Below, piece after piece: positions 34,230 through 43,372 of a stretch of 64,000 nt of DNA. The notes under the pieces were generated by a model. The model was not told where the DNA came from. It was given only the letters and a program-made list of their open reading frames with translations, and searched no databases. The stretch comes from JALORV01 sp963702595 (GTDB lineage: Bacteria; Pseudomonadota; Gammaproteobacteria; Burkholderiales; Burkholderiaceae_F). The DNA lies in assembly GCA_963702595.1 (NCBI GenBank), contig CAVPDC010000010.1, positions 248,001 to 312,000 on the forward strand, given 5' to 3'. The translations under genes were made by a program, and so were the position numbers. Numbering within the stretch: the first letter of the stretch is position 1; each line of letters opens with the position of its first letter.

Positions 34230-36563
34230 TCACGCCTCGGGCAGCCGCGACAACGCAAACGGCGGCTTCAGTTTCGAGTCGACCAGCTTGCCCTTGCGCG
34301 CCCGGTGACCGTGCTGCGCTTCGAGCTGCGCACCGACGAGGCGCACGTCAACCGGCTTGCCGGCAGAACCGCGCGTCGCATGCAGCACCGCTCCGCTGCC
34401 GATCGGCAGCGCCGTGAGCAGCGTCTCGCCATCGTCGAGGTCCATCAGTGTCACGCCGCGTCCGCCGCCCGCCAGCGCCTTGATCTCCGCGGCGTCGAAC
34501 ACCAGCACGCGGCCCCTGGCGGACAGGCAGGCAATCAGCCGGTCACTCGCTGCCCTGACCAGTTGCGGCCTTAGAGGCTCGCCGCCCTCCTCGACCGTGA
34601 TGAACTGCTTGCCCGCCTTCTGGCGCGACACCACGTCGCCCAGCGATGCCGCGAAGCCGTAGCCACTGCTGGTGGCCAGCAGCAGCGGCGCGTTCGCAGC
34701 GCCGGCGACGTAGCCGACGAGCCGGGTTCCCGCCTCCAGTTCGATCATCGAACTGACCGGTGCGCCATCACCGCGCGCCGATGGCAACTGCGCCACCGGC
34801 ACGGAGTACACCCGTCCGTTGCTGCCCACCGCGATCAGCTGATCGACGCTGCGACACTCGAATGCGCCGTAGAGCGCATCGCCGGTCTTGAAACCGAACT
34901 GGGCCGCGTCGTGGCCGTGGCCCGTCCGGGCACGGACGAAGCCCATTTCGGAGACGATGACGGTGACCGGCTCGTCGATCAGCTTGACCTCGACGGCCGC
35001 ACGCTCGGCTTCCTCGATCAGCGTGCGGCGCGCGTCGCCGTACTTTTTCGCATCGTCTTCGATTTCGCGCGCCACCTGCTTGCGCAGCGCGGCGTCAGTG
35101 CCCAGCAGTTTGCGAAGCGCCGCTTCGTCTTTGCGCAGTTCGGCCAGCTCCTGCTCGATCTTGATGCCTTCCAACCGAGCCAACTGGCGCAATCGGATCT
35201 CGAGGATGTCCTCGGCCTGGCGCTCGCTCAGCTTGAAGGCCTTGATCAGGTCCGTCTTCGGATCGTCCGAGTTGCGGATCAGCTTGATGACCTTGTCGAT
35301 ATTGAGCAGGATCGCCTGGCGTCCTTCGAGGATGTGGATCCGCTCCTCGACCTTCTGCAAGCGATGCTGCGAGCGCCGCCGCACCGTGTCGACGCGAAAC
35401 TCGATCCATTCCGAGAGGATTTCCGCGAGCGGCTTGCAGCGCGGACGCCCATCGCGCCCGATCATCACCAGGTTGACGGGAGCATTTCCCTCCATGCTGG
35501 TATGCGCGAGCAGCGTGCGCACGAATTCGTCACGGTCGACCTTCGAGGTGCGCGGCTCGAACACCAGCCGTACCGCCGCGTCCTTGCCGGACTCGTCGCG
35601 CACCGTGTCGAGCACGGAGAGGACGACCTGCTTGGTCTGCTGCTGCTCGGCCGTCAACGCCTTCTTGCCGGCCTTGACTTTGGGATTGGTGAGTTCCTCG
35701 ATCTCCTCGAGCACGCGCTGCGCTGAAGTCGACGGCGGCAGTTCGGTGACGACCAGCTGCCACTGGCCGCGCGCCAGCTCCTCGTAGTCGAAGCGCGCGC
35801 GCACCTTGAGGCTGCCACGCCCGCTGGCGTAGATCTCACGTATGTCGCTGCGCGGCGAGATGATCTGGCCGCCGCCCGGGAAGTCCGGTGCCGGCAGCCT
35901 GCCGAGCAGTTCGTTCAGTGACGCCTTCGGATCGGCGAGCAGCAGCAGCGTCGCGGCCGCGACCTCGCGCAGGTTGTGCGAGGGAATCTCGGTGGCCATG
36001 CCGACCGCGATTCCGGAGGCGCCATTTAGCAGCACGAACGGCAGGCGCGCCGGCAGCAGCCGCGGCTCCTGCGTCGATCCGTCGTAGTTCGGCATGAAGT
36101 CGACGGTGCCTTCGTCGATCTCGTCGAGCAGCAGGCGCGCGATCGGCGTCAGCCTCGCCTCGGTGTAGCGCATCGCTGCGGCGCCGTCGCCGTCGCGGCT
36201 GCCGAAGTTGCCCTGGCCATCGATCAGCGGGTAGCGCAGCGAGAAGTCCTGCGCCATCCGCACCATCGCGTCGTACGCTGCCTGGTCGCCGTGCGGGTGA
36301 TAGCGGCCGAGCACGTCACCGACGACGCGCGCCGACTTGACCGGTCTTGCGCCCGCGGCAAGCCCCATCTCATTCATCGCGTACAGGATGCGGCGCTGCA
36401 CGGGCTTCTGGCCATCGGCGCCGTCCGGCAGCGCGCGGCCCTTGACGACCGAGATCGCGTACTCAAGGTAGGCGCGCTGGGCGTACTCGGCCAGCGTCAG
36501 CGCATCGCTGCCGTCGCCGCCGTTACCGCCGGCGGCAGGAAAGAGTGTCTGTTGCTCAAGCAT
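34230..36563 (-). CDS. parC: Topoisomerase IV subunit A
   Basis: 777 residues. The breakage-reunion domain has YAISVVKGRALPDGADGQKP, GRYHPHGDQAAYDAMVRMAQ and the catalytic tyrosine in AAMRYTEARL (Tyr133). A six-bladed C-terminal domain follows (GFVRARTGHGHDAAQFGFKT onwards). It decatenates daughter chromosomes together with ParE. At the quinolone-relevant positions the sequence reads HGDQAAYD, with Gln94 and Asp98 where E. coli ParC has Ser80 and Glu84. Length and ending DLDDGETLLTAL distinguish ParC from GyrA. It is separated from parE by two unrelated genes. Confidence 0.96.
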   Translation of the reverse strand: MLEQQTLFPAAGGNGGDGSDALTLAEYAQRAYLEYAISVVKGRALPDGADGQKPVQRRILYAMNEMGLAAGARPVKSARVVGDVLGRYHPHGDQAAYDAMVRMAQDFSLRYPLIDGQGNFGSRDGDGAAAMRYTEARLTPIARLLLDEIDEGTVDFMPNYDGSTQEPRLLPARLPFVLLNGASGIAVGMATEIPSHNLREVAAATLLLLADPKASLNELLGRLPAPDFPGGGQIISPRSDIREIYASGRGSLKVRARFDYEELARGQWQLVVTELPPSTSAQRVLEEIEELTNPKVKAGKKALTAEQQQTKQVVLSVLDTVRDESGKDAAVRLVFEPRTSKVDRDEFVRTLLAHTSMEGNAPVNLVMIGRDGRPRCKPLAEILSEWIEFRVDTVRRRSQHRLQKVEERIHILEGRQAILLNIDKVIKLIRNSDDPKTDLIKAFKLSERQAEDILEIRLRQLARLEGIKIEQELAELRKDEAALRKLLGTDAALRKQVAREIEDDAKKYGDARRTLIEEAERAAVEVKLIDEPVTVIVSEMGFVRARTGHGHDAAQFGFKTGDALYGAFECRSVDQLIAVGSNGRVYSVPVAQLPSARGDGAPVSSMIELEAGTRLVGYVAGAANAPLLLATSSGYGFAASLGDVVSRQKAGKQFITVEEGGEPLRPQLVRAASDRLIACLSARGRVLVFDAAEIKALAGGGRGVTLMDLDDGETLLTALPIGSGAVLHATRGSAGKPVDVRLVGAQLEAQHGHRARKGKLVDSKLKPPFALSRLPEA

Positions 36564-36704
36564 CGTGGAGGGTCCGCCGTTAGTGCGGAGGGCGTGATTC
36601 TACGTTTACGGTGAAGTCATCCCGCGCGCACGTCGGTACCGCGGGCTCGCGATTACGAATGCGGGTCTGATCCGCGGAGGACGCTGCGCGGTGGCGGCAG
36701 CCTG

Positions 36705-37619
36705 TCAGACCCGGCAGCCGGCGGCGTAGTCCATGTAGCGCTGCCGCGCCAGCGTCGCGACCGGACCGATTGGCAACTCGCGCGCGCCGTAGCGCGTGCA
36801 GGGCATCACCTTGCTGTAGTTGCCGGTGCTGAAGATTTCGCGTGCGGCATCGAGTTCGTCGGGGCGCACGGTGCGCTGCTCGACTTCAATGCCGGCGTCG
36901 GCCAGCAGGCCGATGACGCGCGCGCGCGTGATGCCGGCCAGGAATGTTCCATTGGCCTGCGGGGTGACCGTGGTTCCATCGGCAGCGACGAAGAACAGGT
37001 TCGCGGTCGCGAACTCCGCAACGTTGCCATCGGGGTCGAGAATGACCGCGTTCTGGAAGCCGGCGGCGGCCGCCTCGCGCAGGGCGCGGGCGACGTTGGG
37101 ATACAGCGCCGACGCCTTCGCGTCCGTGGTCGCCGCCGCAGGCGACGGACGGCGCCGCTGCGAGAGTGTCGCGCTGAAGCCCTCGAACGGCGGCAGCGGT
37201 GCGTCGAACAGGGTCAGCGCGAAGGCGGATTTTTCCGGTACCAGCATGCCGACGGTGCCGAACACCAGCGGTCGGATGTACAGATCAACATCCGCCGGGA
37301 AACGGTGGATGCCTTCGACGCATAGGCGCATCAGTTCGTCGATCGGCAAGTCGAGCTGCAGTCCCAAGCGCGCGGATGACTCATAGATGCGTTCGCAATG
37401 GGCCTGCAAGTCCGGCGCCATGCGGTGAATCGAGCGCGCGCCGTCGAAGACCGAGGAGGCGAGCCACACGCTGTGATCCATCGCGCCCATCAGCGGCACA
37501 TTGCCGTCCTGCCAGGCGCCTTCGAAGTAAGTGGTGTACAGGAGAAACTCCGGGTCAATGCATGAGGGAGCGCTCGCGACCCGTGCCACGGCGATCGATG
37601 AAGAGCTTGATGAAGTCAT
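36705..37619 (-). CDS. ilvE: Branched-chain amino acid aminotransferase (class IV PLP enzyme), start uncertain
   Basis: 304 residues if started at 37619. YTTYFEGAWQDGNVPLMGAM, SSVFDGARSIHR, DAKASALYPNVARAL (with the PLP lysine) and AEFATANLFFVAADG, with GTFLAGITRARVI, place it in the IlvE/D-amino-acid transaminase fold. It converts branched-chain amino acids to 2-keto acids. The first 26 codons overlap the 3' end of the PAS-GGDEF-EAL gene and are low complexity (MTSSSSSSIA). No ATG, GTG or TTG lies at the conserved position; a CTG at 37541 follows GGAG by six bases and could be the true start. Confidence 0.85.
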   Translation of the reverse strand: MTSSSSSSIAVARVASAPSCIDPEFLLYTTYFEGAWQDGNVPLMGAMDHSVWLASSVFDGARSIHRMAPDLQAHCERIYESSARLGLQLDLPIDELMRLCVEGIHRFPADVDLYIRPLVFGTVGMLVPEKSAFALTLFDAPLPPFEGFSATLSQRRRPSPAAATTDAKASALYPNVARALREAAAAGFQNAVILDPDGNVAEFATANLFFVAADGTTVTPQANGTFLAGITRARVIGLLADAGIEVEQRTVRPDELDAAREIFSTGNYSKVMPCTRYGARELPIGPVATLARQRYMDYAAGCRV

Positions 37620-40600
37620 CAGACGGCATCGGACGTGCGAACAGGTACCCCTGCGCCGCGTCGCAGCCCAGGTGCTGCATCCAGGTCTGCTGGGCCTGGG
37701 TCTCGATGCCCTCCGCGGTGACGCTGATGCCGAGCGAGCGCGCCATCTCTATGACCGCCTTGACGATCGTCAGCGTGCGTGCGTCGCGCATGCACTCAAC
37801 CGTGAAGCTGCGGTCGATCTTGAGCCGATGGATCGGCAGGTCGCGCAGGTGGGCGAGGCTCGAGAAGCCGACGCCGAAGTCGTCTAGCGCGAGCTTGACG
37901 CCGGCGTTGCGCATGCGCACGAGGTTCTCGCGCGAGACCGCGGACGTGTCGAGCAGTCCCGTCTCCGTGACTTCGACCTCGATGTCCGATGCCGGTACAT
38001 CGTAGGCACTCAGGACATCGAGCAGGCCCTCGACGCACCCCAGCTGGCGCAGCTGCACACCGGACATGTTGATCGACACTGGCGGAATGTCGAGCTGCAG
38101 GTGGCGCCACTCCTGTCGATTGCGGCAGGCTTCGCGCAACACCCAGTCGCCGAGACCGACGATCAGGCCTGATTCCTCGGCGATGGGGATGAATTCCGCC
38201 GGCGAGATATCGCCCAGCTCGGCGTCACGCCAGCGGATCAGCGCCTCGGCGCCGACCATCTTGCCGTCGGCCAGTGATACCAGCGGCTGGAAGAACAGCT
38301 TGAAGTCACGCGACTCGACCGCCTTGCGCAGGCGCTGCTCCAGACGCAGCCGCAGGTCAACGCGACGCGCAACGGTTTGTGTGTAGAAGGCGTACGTGCG
38401 GCGACCGCTGTCCTTGGCCTGGTACATCGCCGCGTCGGCCGCGTTCAGCAGCGAATCGAGGTCGATGCCGTCCTGCGGAAAGAAGCTGATGCCGACCGAC
38501 GCGGTCACCGATATTTCCATGCCGAGGATGCGCGCCGGGACGGCGATCGAGTCGATCAGCTTCCGCGCCGCCTCGACGGCAGCGTCCGGCCGCTGCAGGT
38601 CCACCAACAGCGCTACCAGCTCGTCGCCACCGCGCCGGCCGAGCAGGTGCGGTTCGCCGACGACTTCGCGCATACGGCTGGCAACGATCGCCAGCATCTC
38701 GTCGCCGACCCGATGGCCGTAGCCGTTGTTGAGCAGTCGGAAATTGTCGAGATCGATGAACAGCAGCGCACAGCGCTTGCCCTCGGCATAGGAGGTGGCC
38801 AGCACCCGGCCGGCCCGTTCGTCGAACGTCTGGCGATTCGACAGCTGCGTCAGCGCGTCGACCGTCGCCAGGCGCTCGATCCGTTCCTGCGCTCGTATCT
38901 GGTCGGTGATGTTCTTGCCGATGCCTCGATAGCCGCGGAACTGGCCTTCGGCGTCGAATACCGGATCTCCGCTGGTCAGGTGGTACACGAGCGAACCATC
39001 GGGCATCCAGCGGCGGAACATGACATCGCGGAAGGGCCGCCGCGCCATCAGCGTGGCACGGTGCTCGTCCCATGAGGAAGGCTGGATCAGCTCACCCGGC
39101 AACTCCCAGCGGTGCTTGCCGATGACGTCCTCGTCGTCCAGGCCGAACGACCCGCGTGCGCCCTGGCGCAGCAGCGTAAAGCGCAGTGCCTCGTCCATTT
39201 CCCAGTACCAGTCCGACGACAGTTCGGACAGCGCGCGGAAACGCGCCTCGCTCTCCGTGATGCGTGCGATCAGCGATTCGCGCTCGGTGACGTCCCATGC
39301 CAATCCACGATAGCCGACGAATTCGCCACGCTCCAGGACCGGCTGGCCTGCCAGTTCGTAGTACGCCACCTCTTCGCCGTTGCGCAGCTTCAGCTTGAAG
39401 TTGCGGAACGACTCGCGGCGCGCAACCCGTTCGCGCAACACGCTCCAGTCGACGGCGAAGGCAGGATCAATGTGCTCGAACTCCCAGAACCGACGGTTCA
39501 GTGTCCACTCGGCCACGCGTTCCTGCTGGGTCGGGTCGCCGCGGACCGAGGTCACGCGCAGCTCGGTATCGCTTTCCCAGTACCACTCGGTCGCGAGCAC
39601 CGTCAGGGCACGGAAGCGCTCTTCACTGCGGCGCAGCGCCACCACCGTCTCTTCGCGTTCGGTGACATCGCGGCCGGCGCCGTAGTAGCCCTGGAACTCA
39701 CCCTTCTCGTCGAAGATCGGCTTGCCGGTGACGGCGATCCACATCGGACTTCCATCACCGCGCCGCGCCCGGTACGCGAACCACGGAAAGGGCTTGCGCT
39801 GCGCGATGCGCGTCCGGTATTCAGCGTACTGGTTGGGATCGGCCTCGAAGCCTGGGATGTCCTCGCGCCGCTTCCCGAGCAACTGCTGCGGCGCCGCCTT
39901 GACGTGCTGCTCCATCGCCACCGAGAACTCGACGAATCGCCCCTCCGCGTCCTGGCGCCAGAACCAGTCGTAGGTCAGGTCGGCCAGATCGTCGATGAGC
40001 TTGCGCCTATTCGACAGTTCATGCTCGATGACCTTCTGCTCGGTCACGTCGTTGCGGAAACAGACGATTCCGCCACTGACCGTACGGCAGTCCGTCATCA
40101 GCAGCCAGCGGCCGCGATGATGTCGAACCACTTCACTGACTTCGGAGCCGCTGCGTCTGCGCCGCTCGCCGTCAGCGATGAAGTCCTCGAGCGATCGACC
40201 ATCGATGACCTCCGGTGGCGCCACGTCGTAGTACCCGGTCATCAGCTCCCGGTACGTGCGGCCCGGCACTAGCCGGTCGGCGATTTCTGAGTAAAGATTG
40301 CGGTACGCGGCGTTGCAGCCGATAAGCCGGTCATCGGCGTCGTACAGCGCAACGCCAACCTTCATCGACTCAATCGACTCTTCCCACAGCCGTGAGCGCG
40401 ACTGCGACTCGCGCTGGACACGCTGCGAAATCATCAGCCAGGCCATGAGCAGGATGCCCAGCACTGCAGCGAGGGTCGCGTGAGTCCAGGCGAGCGTCTT
40501 CATCAGCACCGGCGTCTTCTGCGCGGTTTCGAGCGGCATCATGGTCTCGACCGCCAAAGTCGCGAGCAGCAACAATGCAAGCGCGCCAACGCTCCAGCGC

Positions 40601-40683
40601 ACCCAGGCGACGCTAGGGCCGCGAAGCCAGGCCTGGCCCGCATCCAGGTCGCTGGACATCGCGGCGATTTGCGGATCCTTCAT
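37555..40683 (-). CDS. Membrane PAS-GGDEF-EAL cyclic-di-GMP signalling protein
   Basis: 1042 residues. Two membrane helices (about 27-48 and 66-86) are followed by four PAS units (about 103-215, 230-345, 350-465, 475-600). The last three share a repeated D-W-[YF]-W motif. GGDEF domain: residues 605-770, with signature GRRGGDELVALL, leucine in place of phenylalanine, and no RxxD inhibitory site. EAL domain: residues 785-1035, with all usual residues (GAEALIRW, NMSGVQL, EVTETGLL, DDFGVGFSS, KIDRSF, AEGIET). Phosphodiesterase activity is therefore expected, cyclase activity uncertain. It sits between parE and the ilvE-like gene on the same strand. Confidence 0.93.
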   Translation of the reverse strand: MKDPQIAAMSSDLDAGQAWLRGPSVAWVRWSVGALALLLLATLAVETMMPLETAQKTPVLMKTLAWTHATLAAVLGILLMAWLMISQRVQRESQSRSRLWEESIESMKVGVALYDADDRLIGCNAAYRNLYSEIADRLVPGRTYRELMTGYYDVAPPEVIDGRSLEDFIADGERRRRSGSEVSEVVRHHRGRWLLMTDCRTVSGGIVCFRNDVTEQKVIEHELSNRRKLIDDLADLTYDWFWRQDAEGRFVEFSVAMEQHVKAAPQQLLGKRREDIPGFEADPNQYAEYRTRIAQRKPFPWFAYRARRGDGSPMWIAVTGKPIFDEKGEFQGYYGAGRDVTEREETVVALRRSEERFRALTVLATEWYWESDTELRVTSVRGDPTQQERVAEWTLNRRFWEFEHIDPAFAVDWSVLRERVARRESFRNFKLKLRNGEEVAYYELAGQPVLERGEFVGYRGLAWDVTERESLIARITESEARFRALSELSSDWYWEMDEALRFTLLRQGARGSFGLDDEDVIGKHRWELPGELIQPSSWDEHRATLMARRPFRDVMFRRWMPDGSLVYHLTSGDPVFDAEGQFRGYRGIGKNITDQIRAQERIERLATVDALTQLSNRQTFDERAGRVLATSYAEGKRCALLFIDLDNFRLLNNGYGHRVGDEMLAIVASRMREVVGEPHLLGRRGGDELVALLVDLQRPDAAVEAARKLIDSIAVPARILGMEISVTASVGISFFPQDGIDLDSLLNAADAAMYQAKDSGRRTYAFYTQTVARRVDLRLRLEQRLRKAVESRDFKLFFQPLVSLADGKMVGAEALIRWRDAELGDISPAEFIPIAEESGLIVGLGDWVLREACRNRQEWRHLQLDIPPVSINMSGVQLRQLGCVEGLLDVLSAYDVPASDIEVEVTETGLLDTSAVSRENLVRMRNAGVKLALDDFGVGFSSLAHLRDLPIHRLKIDRSFTVECMRDARTLTIVKAVIEMARSLGISVTAEGIETQAQQTWMQHLGCDAAQGYLFARPMPSDDFIKLFIDRRGTGRERSLMH

Positions 40684-40797
40684 GGAATCGTGTGCGGTAT
40701 GACGTTGTCCGTAGCCAGGACGGCTCGCGAGTATGCGGCAAGGTGCCCCATCTCAATACAACGCCGTTTTGGGAGGTCGCGGGTCAATCTTCGCTTT

Positions 40798-40824
40798 GGC
40801 ACAGCCGGCCCCGGGCCGTGTGCC
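40798..40824 (-). terminator. Hairpin at the end of parE
   Basis: GGCACA (40798-40803) pairs with TGTGCC (40819-40824) and CGGCC with GGCCG inside, leaving a two-base bulge. It overlaps the parE stop codon. On minus it is followed by AAAGCG rather than a T run, so it may stabilise or pause rather than terminate. Confidence 0.3.
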
Positions 40825-42809
40825 TAGATGTCAGCTTCGACCTCGTGCCCGTGCTCTTCGAGCCAGGCCCGGCGCGCATGGCTTTCGGCACGACCCATCA
40901 GCATCGTCATCGTCGCGGCCGTACTTTCGGCCGGGAGGTCGCCCAGGCCGACGCGGAGCAAACGGCGCGTGTCCGGATTCATCGTCGTTTCCCACAGCTG
41001 CTCGGGGCTCATCTCGCCCAGCCCCTTGAAGCGCGCCGTGTCCCAGGCACTTTCCTTCACGCCCTCGTCTGCCAGTTTCTCGAGCGTGGCGTCGAGCTCG
41101 GCTTCATCCAGGCAGTACAGCCGGCGCGCAGGGCGCTTGCCTTGGGCCGCGACGTCCACCCGGAACAGTGGCGGGCGCGCGACGTAAATGTGACCACGGT
41201 CGACCAGCTGGGGGTAGTGACGGAAGAACAGCGTCAGCAGCAGGACCTGGATGTGTGAGCCATCGACGTCGGCATCCGCCAGAATGCAGATCTTGCCGTA
41301 GCGCAGGCCATGGAGATTCACCGTATCAGTGGGGCCATGCGGGTCAACGCCGATGGCCACCGCGATGTCGTGCACCTCGGCATTGCCGAACAGACGATCG
41401 CGCTCGACCTCCCATGTGTTGAGCACCTTGCCACGCAGCGGCAGGATCGCCTGGAACCCCTTGTCGCGGCCCATCTTGGCGGAACCGCCGGCCGAGTCGC
41501 CCTCGACAAGGAAAAGCTCGTTGCGCTCGAGCTCCGTCGACTCGCAGTCGGTCAACTTGCCCGGCAAGACAGCGACCGCCGAGCCCTTCTTCTTCTCGAC
41601 CTTCTGGCCCGCGCGGGCGCGCGCCTGCGCTTGGCGGATCACGAGTTCTGCGAGCTGACGACCTTCATTGGGATGCTGGTTGAGCCAGAACTCGAGCTGC
41701 GGCCGCACGAAGGAGGACACGAGCCGCAGCGCATCGCGGCTGTTGAGCCGTTCCTTGATCTGACCCTGGAACTGCGGATCGAGCACCTTCGCCGAGAGCA
41801 CGAACGAAGCGCGCGCGAACACGTCTTCGGGCAGCAACTTCACACCCTTGGGCAGCAAGCCATGCGCATCGACGAATGCACGCACGGCGTTGAAGAGGCC
41901 GTCGCGCAGGCCCGCCTCGTGCGTGCCGCCGGCCGGAGTCGGAATCAGGTTGACGTACGACTCACGCGTCACGGGACCATCCTCGGTCCAGACCACGACC
42001 CAACCCGCGCCCTCGCCCTGCGCGTAGCTGTCGTCGTCCGCCGCCGCAAATCCACTCGATTCGAAGGGAGGAAGGTACGGATCTGCAGCGAGCGACGCCA
42101 GCAGGTACTCGAGCAGTCCGCCCTGGAAGTGCCAGCGTTGCGTCGCACCCGTTTTCTCGATCGTCAGGCTGACCTCGGTGCCCGGCAGCAGAACCGCCTT
42201 GCTGCGCAGCAGGCGCTCGAGCTCGTCGACCGGAATCTGCGGCGTATCGAAGTACTTGGGATTGGGCCAGGCGCGGACGCGCGTTCCGCCCGCCTTGGGC
42301 GCCGACTTCGCCGATTGCGACTTGAGTCGCTCGCTGACCTCGCCGTCGGCGAAGACGATCGTGTGCACCTTGCCATCGCGCCAGACGGTCACGTCGAGCT
42401 TCGACGACAACGCATTGGTTACCGAAACGCCCACGCCGTGCAGCCCGCCGGCAAACGAGTACGCGCCGCCGGCGCGCTTGTCGAACTTGCCGCCCGCGTG
42501 CAGCCGGGTAAAGACGATCTCGACGACCGGCGCCTTCTCCTCCGGGTGCAGCCCGACCGGAATGCCGCGGCCGTCGTCCTCTACGCTGGCCGACCCGTCG
42601 GTGTGCAGCGTGACGTCGATGTGCCGGCCGAAGCCCGCCAGGATTTCGTCCGAGGCGTTGTCGATCACCTCCTGGACGATGTGCAGCGGACTGTCGGTGC
42701 GCGTGTACATCCCCGGCCGCTGGCGCACCGGCTCGAGTCCCTTGAGGACGCGAATCGACGCTTCGCCGTAGTCAGCGGCGCGTCGAGACGTGGGTGGCTT
42801 GCTTTGCAT
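40824..42809 (-). CDS. parE: Topoisomerase IV subunit B
   Basis: 661 residues. ATP site: EVIDNASDEILAG, DDGRGIPVGLHPE and GGLHGVGVSVTNAL. TOPRIM: LFLVEGDSAGGSAKMGRDKG, LPLRGKVLNTWE and DADVDGSHIQVL. The missing insert in the TOPRIM domain and the QPGMYT-type opening (RQRPGMYTRTD) fit ParE, not GyrB. The ATG at 42809 matches the family start; the extra 25 residues of the open frame do not. It provides ATP-driven strand passage with ParC. It is divergent from the tRNA gene. Confidence 0.96.
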   Translation of the reverse strand: MQSKPPTSRRAADYGEASIRVLKGLEPVRQRPGMYTRTDSPLHIVQEVIDNASDEILAGFGRHIDVTLHTDGSASVEDDGRGIPVGLHPEEKAPVVEIVFTRLHAGGKFDKRAGGAYSFAGGLHGVGVSVTNALSSKLDVTVWRDGKVHTIVFADGEVSERLKSQSAKSAPKAGGTRVRAWPNPKYFDTPQIPVDELERLLRSKAVLLPGTEVSLTIEKTGATQRWHFQGGLLEYLLASLAADPYLPPFESSGFAAADDDSYAQGEGAGWVVVWTEDGPVTRESYVNLIPTPAGGTHEAGLRDGLFNAVRAFVDAHGLLPKGVKLLPEDVFARASFVLSAKVLDPQFQGQIKERLNSRDALRLVSSFVRPQLEFWLNQHPNEGRQLAELVIRQAQARARAGQKVEKKKGSAVAVLPGKLTDCESTELERNELFLVEGDSAGGSAKMGRDKGFQAILPLRGKVLNTWEVERDRLFGNAEVHDIAVAIGVDPHGPTDTVNLHGLRYGKICILADADVDGSHIQVLLLTLFFRHYPQLVDRGHIYVARPPLFRVDVAAQGKRPARRLYCLDEAELDATLEKLADEGVKESAWDTARFKGLGEMSPEQLWETTMNPDTRRLLRVGLGDLPAESTAATMTMLMGRAESHARRAWLEEHGHEVEADI

Positions 42810-43000
42810 CGCGGAAGACCTGCCTGTAGTTGTCCCCAGACGCTGTGGAAAACATCGACGGTTCGGCTCGCCGAGCCGCGTCATTGCTGGCTGACGCCGG
42901 GGTGATCACGAATTGGGCAGCTGAAGTGCGCGAGGAGCTACCGCGCGACGGACCGCCTTCACACCTTCGCCGGCGGCGGATTCTACGTGAGGCCGCTCGC

Positions 43001-43013
43001 TATACTGCGCGCG
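43001..43013 (+). promoter_or_regulatory. -10 box and GC-rich discriminator of the tRNA-Arg gene
   Basis: TATACT (43001-43006) matches the -10 consensus at five of six bases and ends seven bases before the mature tRNA. The following GCGCGCG is a GC-rich discriminator of the kind linked to stringent control of stable RNA. The -35 region (around 42978-42983) matches poorly. Confidence 0.5.
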
Positions 43014-43085
43014 CTCCCCGTAGTTCAACGGATAGAACAAGTGCCTCCTAAGCGCTAGATCTGGGTTCAATTCCCGGCGGGGGGA
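43014..43085 (+). tRNA. tRNA-Arg (anticodon CCT)
   Basis: All arms fold. The acceptor stem is 43014-43020 with 43078-43084 (one T-G pair), D stem GTTC/GAAC (43023-43026, 43035-43038), anticodon stem 43040-43044/43052-43056 and T stem CTGGG/CCCGG with loop TTCAATT. The anticodon loop CTCCTAA gives anticodon CCT (43047-43049), reading AGG arginine codons. The discriminator base is A at 43085 and CCA is not encoded. A perfect hairpin begins at the very next base. Confidence 0.95.
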
Positions 43086-43137
43086 CGCGCGCAGGCCAGC
43101 AAGTCGTGCCTGCGCACGACTTGCTGGCCTGCGCGCG
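43086..43137 (+). repeat. Perfect 24-bp inverted repeat directly downstream of tRNA-Arg
   Basis: Arms 43086-43109 and 43114-43137 are exact inverted copies with a four-base loop (CTGC). The structure starts at the base after the tRNA discriminator. It is followed by GGGGAGC rather than a T run, so it is not a standard intrinsic terminator. In RNA it would hold the tRNA 3' trailer in a very stable stem; in DNA it could extrude as a cruciform or be a recombination site. Bases 43138-43372 contain no gene. Confidence 0.9.
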
Positions 43138-43372
43138 GGGAGCATCGCTTACAAGCGACTCGGACGCTTCCAGAGTCTGGTTCGCCGGCCCGCGGGCGCG
43201 ATGAGCGCTTCCAGAGCTTTGGCAGTAACTGAGTCGATTTTCGCCCGCCCGCGCGGAGTGTCGCCCGCCAGCGACACGCACGCTTCCCGAGCGAGGACAG
43301 CCTGCAGAATTCGCCTCCACGCTGACCCGCTGATACCCGCTAAGCTGTGCAGTCGCTCCTCGGTCGATCCGA

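Noticed and set aside
41310..42905. 531-codon plus-strand frame opposite parE
   Set aside because: Antisense shadow of ParE; no ribosome site or recognisable motif.
43138..43372. Recurring GCTTCCAGAG-like words after the tRNA hairpin
   Set aside because: Two exact 10-base copies and one imperfect copy with irregular spacing; no array, and consistent with chance in GC-rich DNA.
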